Assembly: GCF_022846655.1 (NCBI RefSeq)
Contig: NZ_AP025667.1
Location: 5,865,001-5,929,000, forward strand
Direction of reading: 5' to 3'
Source of the DNA: Streptomyces seoulensis
GTDB taxonomy: Bacteria; Actinomycetota; Actinomycetes; Streptomycetales; Streptomycetaceae
DNA: 64,000 bases
Shown here: piece by piece, positions 43,317 to 53,558 of the stretch
Layout: the number at the start of each line of letters is the position of its first letter
How positions within the stretch are numbered: the stretch's first letter is position 1
Notes under the pieces: generated by a model
Databases searched by the model: none
Seen by the model: only the letters and a program-made list of their open reading frames with translations
What the model was told of the DNA's origin: nothing
Position numbers and translations under genes: made by a program

Positions 43317-44600
43317 GTGTCCGCACCGAAGAAGATCGCTCAGCGATCCCTGTTGATCACATCTGCCGCGCTGCTGTCCTTCTCCGTCACCGCACCGGCA
43401 GCCTTCGCCGCCCCCAAGCCCTCCACCAGCCCCACCACCGCGCCGCCCGCCCGGATGTCCCAGGTCGGCGGCGCCCGGCTGGGCGTGCCCGGTACGCAGG
43501 TGAACCTCGCCCAGGGCGTGCCGGTGCTGCCCAAGGGGCTGACCGCCCACTCCTGGATCGTCACCGACGCCGAGAGCGGCGAGGTGCTCGCCTCGCACAA
43601 CGCGCACTGGCGGCTGCCCCCGGCGAGCACGCTGAAGATGCTGTTCGCGGACACCGTGCTGCCCCGCTTCCCCAAGGAGCAGCGCCACCAGGTGCTGCCC
43701 AAGGACCTGGCCGGGATCGGCGCCGGTTCGAGCATGGTCGGGATAAAGGAGCAGGAGACCTACACCGTCCACGACCTGTGGCTCGGCGTCTTCCTGCGCT
43801 CCGGCAACGACGCCGTCCACGTGCTCTCCTCGATGAACGGCGGTGTCGCGCAGACGGTCCGGGACATGCAGGCCCACGCCGACGCCCTCCAGGCCCGCGA
43901 CACCCACGTCGTCAGTCCCGACGGCTACGACGCGAAGGAGCAGTACTCCTCGGCGTACGACCTCACCCTGTTCGCCCGCTCGGGGCTGCAGAAGAAGGAC
44001 TTCCGGGAGTACTGCTCCACCGTGCGGGCCAAGTTCCCCGGCGCCACCACGCACAAGGGCAAGGGCAAGCCGACCCGCGAGACCTTCGAGATCCAGAACA
44101 CCAACCGCCTGCTGAGCGGCGACGCGGACATCTCCGTCTACCCGGGCATCGCCGGGGTCAAGAACGGCAACACCACCAACGCGGGCGCCACCTTCACCGG
44201 TGTCGCCGAGCGCGGCGGCAAGGTGCTGCTGGTCACCGTGATGAACCCGGAGAAGCCCGAGCACAACGAGGTCTACAAGGAGACCGCCCGGCTCTTCGAC
44301 TGGGGCTTCAAGGCGGCGGGCAAGGTCCAGCCGGTCGGTACGCTCGTGCCGCCGCTGAACGCCACGCCGAGCGCGCGGCCGAGCGGTGCCCCCAGCGCCG
44401 CCGTCACCGGCGCCCCGCAGGGCACCGCGGGGGCCGGGTCGGAGCCGGTGAAGGGCGCTGCCGCCCAGGGCGGCTCGCGTGGCGCCGGGACCGCCCTGGC
44501 CGTCTCCGCGGGGCTGCTGGTGCTGCTCGCGGGCGCGGCCTTCCTGGTCAACCGCCGCTGGCCGCTGCCTGATCTGATGCGTCGTCGGACACGTCGGTGA
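43317..44600 (+). CDS. D-alanyl-D-alanine carboxypeptidase (type S11)
   Basis: A 427-residue penicillin-binding enzyme trimming pentapeptides of peptidoglycan. Signal peptide about residues 1-30 (AFAAPK cleavage), catalytic SxxK in ASTLK (Ser about 103), SGN in LRSGNDAV (about 162) and a third motif KNG (about 282) in place of KTG. A Pro/Ala-rich tail ends in one C-terminal hydrophobic anchor and RRRTRR. The start GTG 43317 lies seven bases after TACGTT with no RBS, so it is probably leaderless. The last 53 bases overlap the convergent YihY gene. Confidence 0.9.
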   Translation: MSAPKKIAQRSLLITSAALLSFSVTAPAAFAAPKPSTSPTTAPPARMSQVGGARLGVPGTQVNLAQGVPVLPKGLTAHSWIVTDAESGEVLASHNAHWRLPPASTLKMLFADTVLPRFPKEQRHQVLPKDLAGIGAGSSMVGIKEQETYTVHDLWLGVFLRSGNDAVHVLSSMNGGVAQTVRDMQAHADALQARDTHVVSPDGYDAKEQYSSAYDLTLFARSGLQKKDFREYCSTVRAKFPGATTHKGKGKPTRETFEIQNTNRLLSGDADISVYPGIAGVKNGNTTNAGATFTGVAERGGKVLLVTVMNPEKPEHNEVYKETARLFDWGFKAAGKVQPVGTLVPPLNATPSARPSGAPSAAVTGAPQGTAGAGSEPVKGAAAQGGSRGAGTALAVSAGLLVLLAGAAFLVNRRWPLPDLMRRRTRR

Positions 44601-45456
44601 CCTTCCCCTCCTCGCTGCGCGTCGCCGTCCAGGCGGCGCAGTACAGCACCAGCTTCGAGGTGAAGTTGATCCACAGCAGCAGGGCCACGGGGACACCGAA
44701 GGCGCCGTACATGCTCTTCGCGGCGACTCCCTGGATGTAGCCGCTCAGCAGCAGCTTGAGCAGTTCGAAACCGACCGCGCCGAGCAGGGCGGCCACCACC
44801 AGGCGGCGGCGCGGCGGTTCGACACCGGGCAGCAGGCTCAGGACGTACAACAGCACCAGGAAGTCGGCGAGCACGGCGACGGCGAAGGCGGCCACCCGCA
44901 GCAGCACGGTCCCCCAGCCGTGTTCGTCCAGGCCGATCGCGCCCGCCAGCCGGCCGATGGCGGCCGAGGCCAGGGTGGAGGCGGCAAGGGTCAGCAGCAG
45001 GGCGCCGCCGAGCCCGATCAGGACCCCGGCGTCCTTCAGCTTCAGCACGATCGGGTTGCCGTCCCGCTCGGGCAGCTCCCACACCGCGCGCAGGCAGTCC
45101 CGGACCTGGCCGACCCAGCCGATACCGGTGAACAGCAGCGCGGCACCGGCGATGATCCCGACGGTGCCGGCGTTCTGCACCAGCGCACCCAGGTCCAGTT
45201 GGTCGGAGAGGCCGGGGAACTGGTCGGCGATCTTGTGCTCGACGGTCTTCTGCCGGGCCGGGCTCATCGTGGCCGCCGTGATCGCCGCAGCGACGGTCAG
45301 CAGCGGGAACAGCGCCACGAAACTGACGAAGGTGATGGCGGCGGCCAGCCAGGTCCAGTTCACGCGGTCCAGGCGCGCGTACGAGCGCCACGCGTGCGTG
45401 GTCATCAGCCAGGTCACGATCGGCCCGATGCCGGGCAGCTTCTTCAGCCAGTCCAT
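44548..45456 (-). CDS. YihY/UPF0761-family inner membrane protein
   Basis: A 302-residue membrane protein of the YihY/virulence factor BrkB family with six hydrophobic segments. Family motifs include VSFVALFPLLTVAAAI near residue 60 and YGAFGVPVALLLWINFTSKLVLYCAA near the end. ATG 45456 has AGAGGCGG upstream; the open frame continues to 45489. Its 3' end overlaps the D-Ala-D-Ala carboxypeptidase by 53 bases tail to tail. Function unknown, possibly transport or RNase-independent membrane integrity. Confidence 0.87.
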   Translation of the reverse strand: MDWLKKLPGIGPIVTWLMTTHAWRSYARLDRVNWTWLAAAITFVSFVALFPLLTVAAAITAATMSPARQKTVEHKIADQFPGLSDQLDLGALVQNAGTVGIIAGAALLFTGIGWVGQVRDCLRAVWELPERDGNPIVLKLKDAGVLIGLGGALLLTLAASTLASAAIGRLAGAIGLDEHGWGTVLLRVAAFAVAVLADFLVLLYVLSLLPGVEPPRRRLVVAALLGAVGFELLKLLLSGYIQGVAAKSMYGAFGVPVALLLWINFTSKLVLYCAAWTATRSEEGKVTDVSDDASDQAAASGG

Positions 45457-45617
45457 GATCCGCCTCTGCCCTAGTCGCGGGAACTCCATGTGCCGATACC
45501 CCGGATACGCGGGAACCCGGCAGCCACCAGGGGCCGCGTCTCATTAATCACCCATTGCGGGGAGCCCGGCGGCGCCTTGCGACTCTTCCCCCATATGGGG
45601 ACGATACGGTCACCCGC

Positions 45618-46373
45618 ATGTCTGCTGTCTGCGGTCCTCCCCGGTCCCTCCTCGTCCTCGGCGGCACATCGGAGATCGCGCTGGCCACCGCGCGCCGCCT
45701 CGTCGCCCGCCGTACCCGCACCGTCTGGCTCGCGGGCCGCCCCGGCCCCGCCCTCGACCGCGCGGCCGGCAGCCTCGCCACGCTCGGCGCCGAGGTCCGC
45801 ACGGTCGACTTCGACGCGCTGGACCCGGAATCCCACGAGACCGTCCTCGGCAAGGTGTTCGCCGAGGGCGACGTCGACATGGTCCTCCTCGCCTTCGGGG
45901 TCCTCGGGGACCAGGCGCGGGACGAGCGGGAGCCGCTGCGCGCGGTGCGGGTCGCCGCGACCAACTACACCGGCGCGGTCTCGTCCGGCCTGGTCGCCGC
46001 CCGCGCACTCCAGGACCAGGGGCACGGCGCGCTGGTGGTGCTCTCCTCGGTGGCGGCCGAACGCGCCCGCCGCTCGGACTTCATCTACGGCTCCAGCAAG
46101 GCCGGCCTGGACACCTTCGCCCAGGGCCTCGGCGACGCGCTGTACGGCACGGGTGTGCAGGTCATGGTCGTGCGCCCCGGATTCGTGCGCACCGACAAGA
46201 CCGCCCATCTGGCGCCGGGACCGCTCTCCACCACTCCGGAACAGGTGGCCGCGGCCGTCGAGCTCGGGCTGCGCCGGGGCTCGGAGACGGTGTGGGTGCC
46301 CGGTGCGCTGCGCCCGGTGATGTCCGTACTGCGGCACGCGCCGCGCGCGCTCTTCCGCAGGCTGCCGGTCTGA
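45618..46373 (+). CDS. DprE2-like short-chain reductase
   Basis: A 251-residue NAD(P)-dependent short-chain dehydrogenase resembling decaprenylphosphoryl-keto-ribose reductase DprE2. The dinucleotide site LVLGGTSEIALATARRL, the catalytic Ser in LSSVAAERARRSD and the YGSSKAG (Tyr-x3-Lys) motif are intact. Whether it makes an arabinose donor cannot be shown because no dprE1 is in the window. ATG 45618 is seven bases after TACGGT and has no RBS, so a leaderless mRNA is likely. Confidence 0.8.
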   Translation: MSAVCGPPRSLLVLGGTSEIALATARRLVARRTRTVWLAGRPGPALDRAAGSLATLGAEVRTVDFDALDPESHETVLGKVFAEGDVDMVLLAFGVLGDQARDEREPLRAVRVAATNYTGAVSSGLVAARALQDQGHGALVVLSSVAAERARRSDFIYGSSKAGLDTFAQGLGDALYGTGVQVMVVRPGFVRTDKTAHLAPGPLSTTPEQVAAAVELGLRRGSETVWVPGALRPVMSVLRHAPRALFRRLPV

Positions 46374-46380
46374 GCGGAGC

Positions 46381-46959
46381 TCAGCGGCTGGCGATGGTGT
46401 CGCGCTCGGCCGCTCCGGCCTGGGGCGGCACCACGGGGCTGCCGAAGGGGTAGTCGCGCAGCTTGCGCCACACCCCGTCCGGGCCCTGCTCGTACAGCGC
46501 GAACCCGGTGCACGGCCAGGCGGCCTCGAACCCGGCCAGCTCCTCGAAGGCGCGGTCCATCGCCGCCTCGTCGATGCCGTGCGCCACGGTGACGTGCGGG
46601 TGGTACGGGAACTGCAGCTCGCGCGGCACCGGCCCGGAGGCGTCCCGCACGTGGGCCTGGAGTCCGGCGCATTCCTCGGCGCCCTGCTCGATCCGGACGT
46701 AGACGACCGGTGAGAGGGGGCGGAAGGTGCCGGTGCCGGACAGCCGCATCGGGAACGGGCGGCCGGCCGCCGCGACCTCGGCGAGATGGGCGTCGACGGC
46801 GGACAGGTCCGCCTCCTCCACCTCGGTGGGCGGCAGCAGGGTGACATGGGTGGGGATGCCGTGCGCGGCGGTGTCACCGAAGCCCGCGCGCCGCTCCTGG
46901 AGCAGGCTGCCGTGAGGCTCCGGGACCGCGATCGACACGCCGATCGTTACGATCCCCAC
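46381..46959 (-). CDS. 2'-5' RNA ligase (2H phosphoesterase) family protein
   Basis: A 192-residue 2H phosphoesterase with the two HxT motifs HVTLLP and HVTVAH. It may act on cyclic phosphates or 2'-5'-linked RNA or be a nucleotide phosphodiesterase. The start at GTG 46959 is preferred because AGGAG lies five bases upstream; ATG 46974 would place that site inside the gene. It ends seven bases from the convergent DprE2-like gene. Confidence 0.85.
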   Translation of the reverse strand: MGIVTIGVSIAVPEPHGSLLQERRAGFGDTAAHGIPTHVTLLPPTEVEEADLSAVDAHLAEVAAAGRPFPMRLSGTGTFRPLSPVVYVRIEQGAEECAGLQAHVRDASGPVPRELQFPYHPHVTVAHGIDEAAMDRAFEELAGFEAAWPCTGFALYEQGPDGVWRKLRDYPFGSPVVPPQAGAAERDTIASR

Positions 46960-47107
46960 GTCGTCTCCTGTCATCGCGTGCTGTCTTCTGGGCCGTCTTC
47001 ACGTACGGCCTTCGGCTATCGACTGTACGGCCACGGGTGTCCCGAGGGCAGGCGCAACGGAAGTGATGTACGGCGCTCTGCCCCATCGGACACGCGTGCG
47101 GTCGCAC

Positions 47108-47135
47108 GTCCGGGGGCGGCTGTGCGCCCCCGGAC
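47108..47135 (-). terminator. Terminator hairpin downstream of trpS
   Basis: A perfect 11-bp GC-rich stem (47108-47118 with 47125-47135) around a six-base loop, just past the trpS stop at 47141. Confidence 0.78.
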
Positions 47136-47140
47136 GCCGG

Positions 47141-48223
<1,083 letters not shown>

Positions 48224-49681
48224 TCAGCCGAGGTCGATCTCCGGGTACAGCGGGAAGCCCGCCACCAGGTCCGTGGCCCGCCGGGAGATCTCGTCCGACG
48301 TCTTCGGGTCCAGGACGTGCTGGGCCTTGGAGGGGGCGCCCGACTTGGTCGTGCCCGGCTCCGTGGCCGTCAGGACGCGGTCGATCAGGCCCGCCACCTC
48401 GTCCATCTCCGGCCGGCCGAGGCCGCGGGTGGTCAGGGCGGGGGTACCGATCCGGATGCCGGAGGTGTACCAGGCGCCGTTGGGGTCGGCCGGGATGGCG
48501 TTGCGGTTGGTGACGATGCCGGAGTCCAGCAGGGCGGACTCGGCCTGGCGGCCGGTGAGGCCGTAGGAGGCGGCGACGTCGATCAGGTTGAGGTGGTTGT
48601 CGGTGCCGCCGGTGACCAGGGTGGCGCCGCGCCGCATGAGGCCCTCGGCGAGCGCGCGGGAGTTGTCCACGACGCGCTGGGCGTAGTCCTGGAAGGACGG
48701 CTGCCGGGCCTCGGCCAGGGCGACCGCCTTGGCGGCCATGACGTGCGGCAGCGGGCCGCCGAGCACCATCGGGCAGCCCCGGTCGACCTGGTCCTTGAGG
48801 GAGTCGTCGCACAGCACCATGCCGCCGCGCGGGCCGCGCAGCGACTTGTGGGTGGTGGTCGTGACGATCTGGGCGTGCGGGACCGGGTCGAAGTCGCCGG
48901 TGAGCACCTTGCCCGCGACCAGACCGGCGAAGTGGGCCATGTCGACCATGAGGGTCGCGCCGACCTCGTCCGCGATTTCGCGCATGATCCGGAAGTTCAC
49001 CAGGCGCGGGTAGGCGGAGTACCCGGCGACCAGGATCAGCGGGCGGAACTCGCGGGCCTGGGCACGCAGCGCCTCGTAGTCGATCAGGCCGGTGGCCGGG
49101 TCGGTGCCGTAGGAGCGCTGGTCGAACATCTTGCCGCTGATGTTGGGCCGGAAGCCGTGGGTGAGGTGGCCGCCCGCGTCCAGGGACATGCCCAGCATGC
49201 GCTGGTTGCCGAACGCCTGGCGCAGCTCGGCCCAGTCGGCCTCGGACAGCTCGTTCATCTGGCGGACGCCCGCCTTCTCCAGGAAGGGGACCTCCACCCG
49301 GTCGGCGAGGACCGCCCAGAAGGCAACGAGGTTGGCGTCGATGCCGGAGTGCGGCTGGACGTAGGCGTGCCGGGCGCCGAACAGCTCGCGGGCGTGCTCG
49401 GCGGCGAGGGACTCGACCGTGTCGACGTTGCGGCAGCCGGCGTAGAAGCGGCGGCCCACGGTGCCCTCGGCGTACTTGTCGCTGAACCAGTTGCCCATCG
49501 CCAGCAGGGTGGCCGGGGAGGCGTAGTTCTCGGAGGCGATCAGCTTGAGCATGTCGCGCTGGTCGTGGACCTCCTGGCCGATCGCGTCGGCGACGCGGGG
49601 CTCGACCGCGCGGATGACGTCGAGTGCGGCGCGGTAGGCGGTGGACTCGGCGGAGTCGTACGGGGTGGGGTTCTCGGGCAT
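48224..49681 (-). CDS. glyA: Serine hydroxymethyltransferase, long form
   Basis: A 485-residue PLP enzyme interconverting serine and glycine with transfer of the one-carbon unit to tetrahydrofolate. The PLP lysine is K279 in [15 protein letters not shown]. An insertion (about residues 130-215, with QSYGTD-type strand) makes it longer than the ~420-residue class and marks the actinobacterial long form. ATG 49681 follows GGAGG by five bases. A ZTP riboswitch directly upstream ties expression to folate one-carbon stress. The downstream neighbour trpS has no functional link. Confidence 0.95.
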   Translation of the reverse strand: MPENPTPYDSAESTAYRAALDVIRAVEPRVADAIGQEVHDQRDMLKLIASENYASPATLLAMGNWFSDKYAEGTVGRRFYAGCRNVDTVESLAAEHARELFGARHAYVQPHSGIDANLVAFWAVLADRVEVPFLEKAGVRQMNELSEADWAELRQAFGNQRMLGMSLDAGGHLTHGFRPNISGKMFDQRSYGTDPATGLIDYEALRAQAREFRPLILVAGYSAYPRLVNFRIMREIADEVGATLMVDMAHFAGLVAGKVLTGDFDPVPHAQIVTTTTHKSLRGPRGGMVLCDDSLKDQVDRGCPMVLGGPLPHVMAAKAVALAEARQPSFQDYAQRVVDNSRALAEGLMRRGATLVTGGTDNHLNLIDVAASYGLTGRQAESALLDSGIVTNRNAIPADPNGAWYTSGIRIGTPALTTRGLGRPEMDEVAGLIDRVLTATEPGTTKSGAPSKAQHVLDPKTSDEISRRATDLVAGFPLYPEIDLG

Positions 49682-49722
49682 CGGGGCCTCCGGACAGGGC
49701 GTCAGTGTCGTCGTGTTCGGTT

Positions 49723-49805
49723 CGGCCCAGGCGCACGGCACTGTCTTCCCGGGCCGCTCCCCGATGGTCGGTCCCATCCCAGCGCGCCAGTCACGGCCCA
49801 CGACC
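49723..49805 (-). promoter_or_regulatory. ZTP (pfl) riboswitch controlling glyA
   Basis: The minus strand carries the hallmarks of the pfl motif in order: GGGCCGUGACUGGCG (P1 5' strand plus conserved loop, 49785-49799), a G-rich hairpin, CGGGGAGCGGCCC (49751-49763, whose GGCCC closes P1) and GCGCCUGGGC (49725-49734). A -10-like TAGTCT at 49806-49811 predicts a transcript starting just upstream of the aptamer. The class binds the folate-stress alarmone ZTP/ZMP and often controls glyA and purine genes. No clear rho-independent terminator follows; the start region is 44 bases downstream, so translational control of the GGAGG site is likely. Confidence 0.88.
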
Positions 49806-49892
49806 AGACTACCGGCCGTGGGTGACGGACGCGGGCCGGTCCGAGGGGCGGACGGGGGCAGGGGGTGTCCGGCCCGGCCGGCGGGACACTGC

Positions 49893-51080
49893 CTAGAGGA
49901 TCACGTGCGGCAGGAAGCGGGCGTAGGAGTCGGTGATCAGCCCGGAGGACTCACGGATGCCGAGGCCGGCCGCCTCGTCGCCGACGACCCAGGCGCCGAG
50001 GACGACGTGGTTGCCGTCGAAGGCGGGCAGCGGGGCGAGGGCCTGGTAGCAGCACGGTTCCTCGTGCGGCGGGGGCGGGGTGCTGCCGGGCGGGTGCAGG
50101 GTGACGCCCTCGCCCTCGCGGCCGAGCAGGGGCTTGGCGGCGTAGCCGGTGGTGGCGGCCAGCTCGCGGGGGCCGTCCAGGTAGGCCGGGAGGAGGTTCG
50201 GGTGGCCGGGGTAGAGCTCCCAGAGGACGGCCAGCAGGGCCTTGTTGCTGAGCAGCATCTTCCAGGCGGGCTCGATCCACAGGGTGCTGCCGGTGCCGCC
50301 GCCGTTGTCCAGGGTGTCCAGGACGTGGCCGGCGAACGCGTCGGTGGTGAGCCATTCCCAGGGGTACAGCTTGAAGATCGCGCGGATGAACCTCAGCCGG
50401 TTGTCCACGAAGCGGCCGGAGAGGGTGTCCCAGCCGATCTCCTCCATGGCGAGCCAGTCGGTGGTGAGCCCGGCCTGCTCGGCGGTCTCCTTGAGGTAGG
50501 CGACCGTCATCAGGTCCTCGCCGAGTTCGTCGGCCGAGGAGTGCGCGAAGTGCAGCGGGACGCCCGGCGGGAGCAGCCCGGCCTGCTTGCGCCAGGTGTC
50601 GATCAGCCGCTCGTGCAGCGAGTTCCACTGGTCGGCGCCGGGGAAGCGGTCCTCCATCCAGAACCACTGGGCGGACGCGGCCTCGACCAGGGAGGTCGGG
50701 GTGTCCGCGTTGTACTCCAGCATCTTCGCCGGGCCGGTGCCGTCGTAGTGGAAGTCGAACCTGCCGTACACGGACGGGAGTTCGGCGCGGCGGTGCCATG
50801 CCTCGGTGACGGCTGCGGCCACCCGCGGGTCGGTGATGCCGAGGTCGGCGAGGCGGTCGTGCTCCACCAGGTGCCCGGCTGCGGCCAGGCACATGGCGTG
50901 CAGTTCCTCGACGGTCTCCTCCAGCGCCTCGACCTCGGGCAGCGAGAAGACGTAGTAGGCGCTCTCGTCCCAGTAGGGGCGCAGGCTGCCGTCGGGGTGG
51001 CGGGTGAGCGGGTAGACGATCCCCTGCTCCTCGACGGTGCGCTGCCAGTCGGGGCGGGGCGTGATCGTACGGCGTTCCAT
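49893..51080 (-). CDS. Glutathionylspermidine synthase family (YgiC-like) ATP-grasp protein
   Basis: A 395-residue protein of the glutathionylspermidine synthase C-terminal (GSP_synth) family, an ATP-grasp-type amide ligase fold. Typical segments are [20 protein letters not shown] and [10 protein letters not shown], as well as [13 protein letters not shown] at the ATP site. Actinobacteria lack glutathione, so the substrate must differ. ATG 51080 is 18 bases after a lipoprotein gene, as in E. coli ygiB-ygiC, which suggests a membrane-linked role. Confidence 0.82.
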   Translation of the reverse strand: MERRTITPRPDWQRTVEEQGIVYPLTRHPDGSLRPYWDESAYYVFSLPEVEALEETVEELHAMCLAAAGHLVEHDRLADLGITDPRVAAAVTEAWHRRAELPSVYGRFDFHYDGTGPAKMLEYNADTPTSLVEAASAQWFWMEDRFPGADQWNSLHERLIDTWRKQAGLLPPGVPLHFAHSSADELGEDLMTVAYLKETAEQAGLTTDWLAMEEIGWDTLSGRFVDNRLRFIRAIFKLYPWEWLTTDAFAGHVLDTLDNGGGTGSTLWIEPAWKMLLSNKALLAVLWELYPGHPNLLPAYLDGPRELAATTGYAAKPLLGREGEGVTLHPPGSTPPPPHEEPCCYQALAPLPAFDGNHVVLGAWVVGDEAAGLGIRESSGLITDSYARFLPHVIL

Positions 51081-51098
51081 GCTGGCGTCCCGGTCCGG

Positions 51099-51455
51099 TC
51101 AGCCGCCGGAGCTGCCGTGGCCGCCGCCGAAGCCGCCCCGGTGCACGCTGTGGTTGTCGTCGTCGTAGTGCGAACCGCCCGAGGAGCCGCCGGACTTGCC
51201 GGGCCGGGTGAAGGAGCCGCCGCGGACCCAGGAGCCCTTCTTCTTGCCGCCGTAGTAGTAGGCGCCGTCGGCGCCCGTGGTGAACTTGCAGTTCTTGTCG
51301 GAGACGACGTGGTAGCCCTTGGCCACGTTGTAGCTGTCCCGGTCCACGCAGCGCTTGTCCGGGTCGGACGAGCACGCCGTGAGGGCGGCGGCGAGCAGCC
51401 CCATACCCCCCAGGACGACTGTGGTGGAGCGCAGTTGTGCGCGGGCGTCGGCCAT
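51099..51455 (-). CDS. YgiB/DUF1190-like small lipoprotein
   Basis: A 118-residue lipoprotein with a signal peptide and lipobox LTAC (Cys about residue 28), followed by SSDPDKRCVDRDSYNVAKGY and a Gly/Ser/His-rich C-terminus. The order lipoprotein then GSP synthase-like enzyme matches ygiB-ygiC operons of enterobacteria, though sequence similarity to YgiB was judged only by this context and by the Cys/Tyr/Gly composition. ATG 51455. Confidence 0.75.
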   Translation of the reverse strand: MADARAQLRSTTVVLGGMGLLAAALTACSSDPDKRCVDRDSYNVAKGYHVVSDKNCKFTTGADGAYYYGGKKKGSWVRGGSFTRPGKSGGSSGGSHYDDDNHSVHRGGFGGGHGSSGG

Positions 51456-51538
51456 GTTCTCTTCTCCCCCGTCGGTGTTGCGTTCGACCCAACCCTAGAG
51501 ACCGGCACGCTCCGACGCACCGGTACCCCTCCGGATTT

Positions 51539-52933
51539 CTACGGCAGCGCCCGGCACAGGGCCTCCAGGGCGGTGGGCCAGGTGCTGTCGGGCGGGGTGC
51601 CGTAGCCGACGACCAGGGCGTCCAGCGGTTCGGCGACGGCCTGCCGGTGGCGGTAGAAGGCCAGGCCGTGCAGGGCGAGTCCCTGCCAGACGGCGGCCCG
51701 CACGACCGCCTGCTCGGTGCCGGGCGGCAGCCGCAGCACCGCGTGCAGCCCGGCCGCGATCCCGGTGACCGTCACCTCGGGCGCCCGGTCGGCGACGGCC
51801 GTGGCGAGGGCGTCCCGGCGGCGCCGGTAGCGCTGCCGGGCGGCGCGCACATGGCGGTCGTAGGCGCCGGAGGTGAGGAACTCGGCCAGCGTCAACTGGT
51901 CCAGCACGCCGACGGTGTCGCTGTGCCCCTTGGCCGCGACCAGCTCCGCCATGAGCGCCGGGGGCACCACCATCCAGCCCAGGCGCAGACCGGGGGCGAG
52001 GGACTTGCTGGCGGTGCCCAGATAGACGACATGGCTGGGATCGAGGCCCTGGAGGGCGCCCACGGGCTGGCGGTCGTAGCGGAACTCGCCGTCGTAGTCG
52101 TCCTCCAGGATCAGCCCGCCGGTGCGCCGCGCCCAGTCGACGACGGCGGCCCGCCGGTCGGGGTGCAGCGGGGTGCCCATGGGGAACTGGTGGGCGGGGG
52201 TGAGGAGTACGGCGCCTTCGCTCCTCAATGCCTCTGTGTCGGTGCCGAGTTCGTCGTACGGCAGCGCGGTGGTCGTCAGGTTCGCCCGGGCGAGCAGGTC
52301 GTGGTGCACGTCGAGGCCGTAGGACTCGACGGCGACCGTGCGGGCGCCCCGTCCGCGCAGCACGGTGCCCAGCAGGCGCAGGGCGTGGGAGAAGCCGGCG
52401 GTGATCAGCACCGAGCCGGGGTCGGTGCGGACACCCCGGACGCGGGCGAGGTATCCGGCGACGGCGGTGCGCAGTTCGGGTCGGCCGCGTGGATCGCCGT
52501 AGCCGAGCGCGTCGTTGGGGGCGGCGGTGAGGGCGCGGCGGGCGGCCTTGAGCCACTCGGTGCGCGGGAAGGCGGCGAGGTCGGGGGTGCCGGGGACCAG
52601 GCTGTGCGTGGGGCGGCCCGGCGGGCGGCGCCGGACGGGTGCGCCCTCGGCCCCGGCCGGGGTCACGGCCCGGTCGGCGACGCGCGTGCCGGAGCCCTGG
52701 CGGGCGGTGAGCCAGCCCTCGGCGACCAGGTCGGCGTACGCCTCGGCGACGGTGTTGCGGGCCATGCCGAGGTCCGCCGCCAGGGTGCGGGAGGAGGGCA
52801 GACGGGTGCCGGGGGCGAGCCTGCCGGTGCGTACGGCGTCGCGCAGCGCGTCGGTCAGGCCCCGGCGCAGGCCGCTGCTCCCGGCCGGTTCGAGGTGGAG
52901 GTCGATGCCCAGATTGGCCCATGATTCCGCCAT
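51539..52933 (-). CDS. MocR/PdxR-type regulator (GntR HTH plus aminotransferase)
   Basis: A 464-residue fusion of a GntR-type winged helix (residues ~15-80, ALRDAVRTGRLAPGTRLPSSRTLAADLG) and a fold-type I aminotransferase-like domain. The PLP lysine is in YLGTASKSLAPGLRLGW (about residue 306). Such regulators sense PLP or amines and often control a divergent gene. Here the neighbour is the AhpD-like gene with 46 bases between the starts. ATG 52933 is eight bases after TATGGT, so the mRNA may be leaderless. Confidence 0.88.
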   Translation of the reverse strand: MAESWANLGIDLHLEPAGSSGLRRGLTDALRDAVRTGRLAPGTRLPSSRTLAADLGMARNTVAEAYADLVAEGWLTARQGSGTRVADRAVTPAGAEGAPVRRRPPGRPTHSLVPGTPDLAAFPRTEWLKAARRALTAAPNDALGYGDPRGRPELRTAVAGYLARVRGVRTDPGSVLITAGFSHALRLLGTVLRGRGARTVAVESYGLDVHHDLLARANLTTTALPYDELGTDTEALRSEGAVLLTPAHQFPMGTPLHPDRRAAVVDWARRTGGLILEDDYDGEFRYDRQPVGALQGLDPSHVVYLGTASKSLAPGLRLGWMVVPPALMAELVAAKGHSDTVGVLDQLTLAEFLTSGAYDRHVRAARQRYRRRRDALATAVADRAPEVTVTGIAAGLHAVLRLPPGTEQAVVRAAVWQGLALHGLAFYRHRQAVAEPLDALVVGYGTPPDSTWPTALEALCRALP

Positions 52934-52979
52934 GGGAATGGACCATACTCCTGGGCTGCTTCGCTCCTAGGCTTCCAGC

Positions 52980-53480
52980 ATGGACACCACGGAGAACACC
53001 ACCGAGTACGCCCCCGAGCACCCCGCCCGTATGGCCTGGACCGCGCACGCGCCGGAGGTCTACAAGGCGATGGTCCGCCTGGACACCGCCGCCCGGAAGG
53101 GGCTCGACCCGACGCTGCTGGAGCTGGTGAAGATCCGCGCCTCCCAGCTCAACCACTGCGCGTTCTGCCTCGACATGCACACCAAGGACGCGCTCGCGGC
53201 CGGGGAGAGCGTGGAGCGGATCGTGCAGCTCAGCGCCTGGCAGGAGTCGCTGCACTTCTACACCGAGAAGGAGCTGGCGGCGCTCGAACTGACCGAGGCG
53301 GTCACCGTGCTCACCGACGGCTTCGTGCCGGACGAGGTGTACGAGCGCGCCGCCAAGCAGTTCGAGGAGGCGGAGCTGGCGCAGTTGATCGCCGCGATCA
53401 CGGTGATCAACGCGTGGAACCGGTTCGCGGTGACGACGCGGATGGTGCCGGGGCACTACACGCCGGGGCAGCACAAGTAG
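52980..53480 (+). CDS. Carboxymuconolactone decarboxylase / AhpD-like protein
   Basis: A 166-residue CMD-family protein with the thiol-active motif HCAFCLDMHTKDA (CxxC at about residue 60), which suggests an alkylhydroperoxidase AhpD-like redox role. It is divergent from the MocR regulator. ATG 52980 is six bases after TAGGCT (52968-52973), with no RBS, so a leaderless transcript is likely. It ends at a very strong terminator. The substrate is unknown. Confidence 0.88.
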   Translation: MDTTENTTEYAPEHPARMAWTAHAPEVYKAMVRLDTAARKGLDPTLLELVKIRASQLNHCAFCLDMHTKDALAAGESVERIVQLSAWQESLHFYTEKELAALELTEAVTVLTDGFVPDEVYERAAKQFEEAELAQLIAAITVINAWNRFAVTTRMVPGHYTPGQHK

Positions 53481-53489
53481 CCGTACCCG

Positions 53490-53540
53490 GACGGCGGACG
53501 GCGGCGCGGGCCACAGGGGGCCGCGCCGCCGTCCGCCGTC
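53490..53540. terminator. 20-bp perfect bidirectional terminator
   Basis: Arms 53490-53509 and 53521-53540 are perfectly complementary with an 11-base loop. The hairpin separates the AhpD-like gene from the convergent betaine operon and is the longest perfect stem I see in the window. Confidence 0.9.
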
Positions 53541-53558
53541 AGGCACCGGGTCAGGGGG

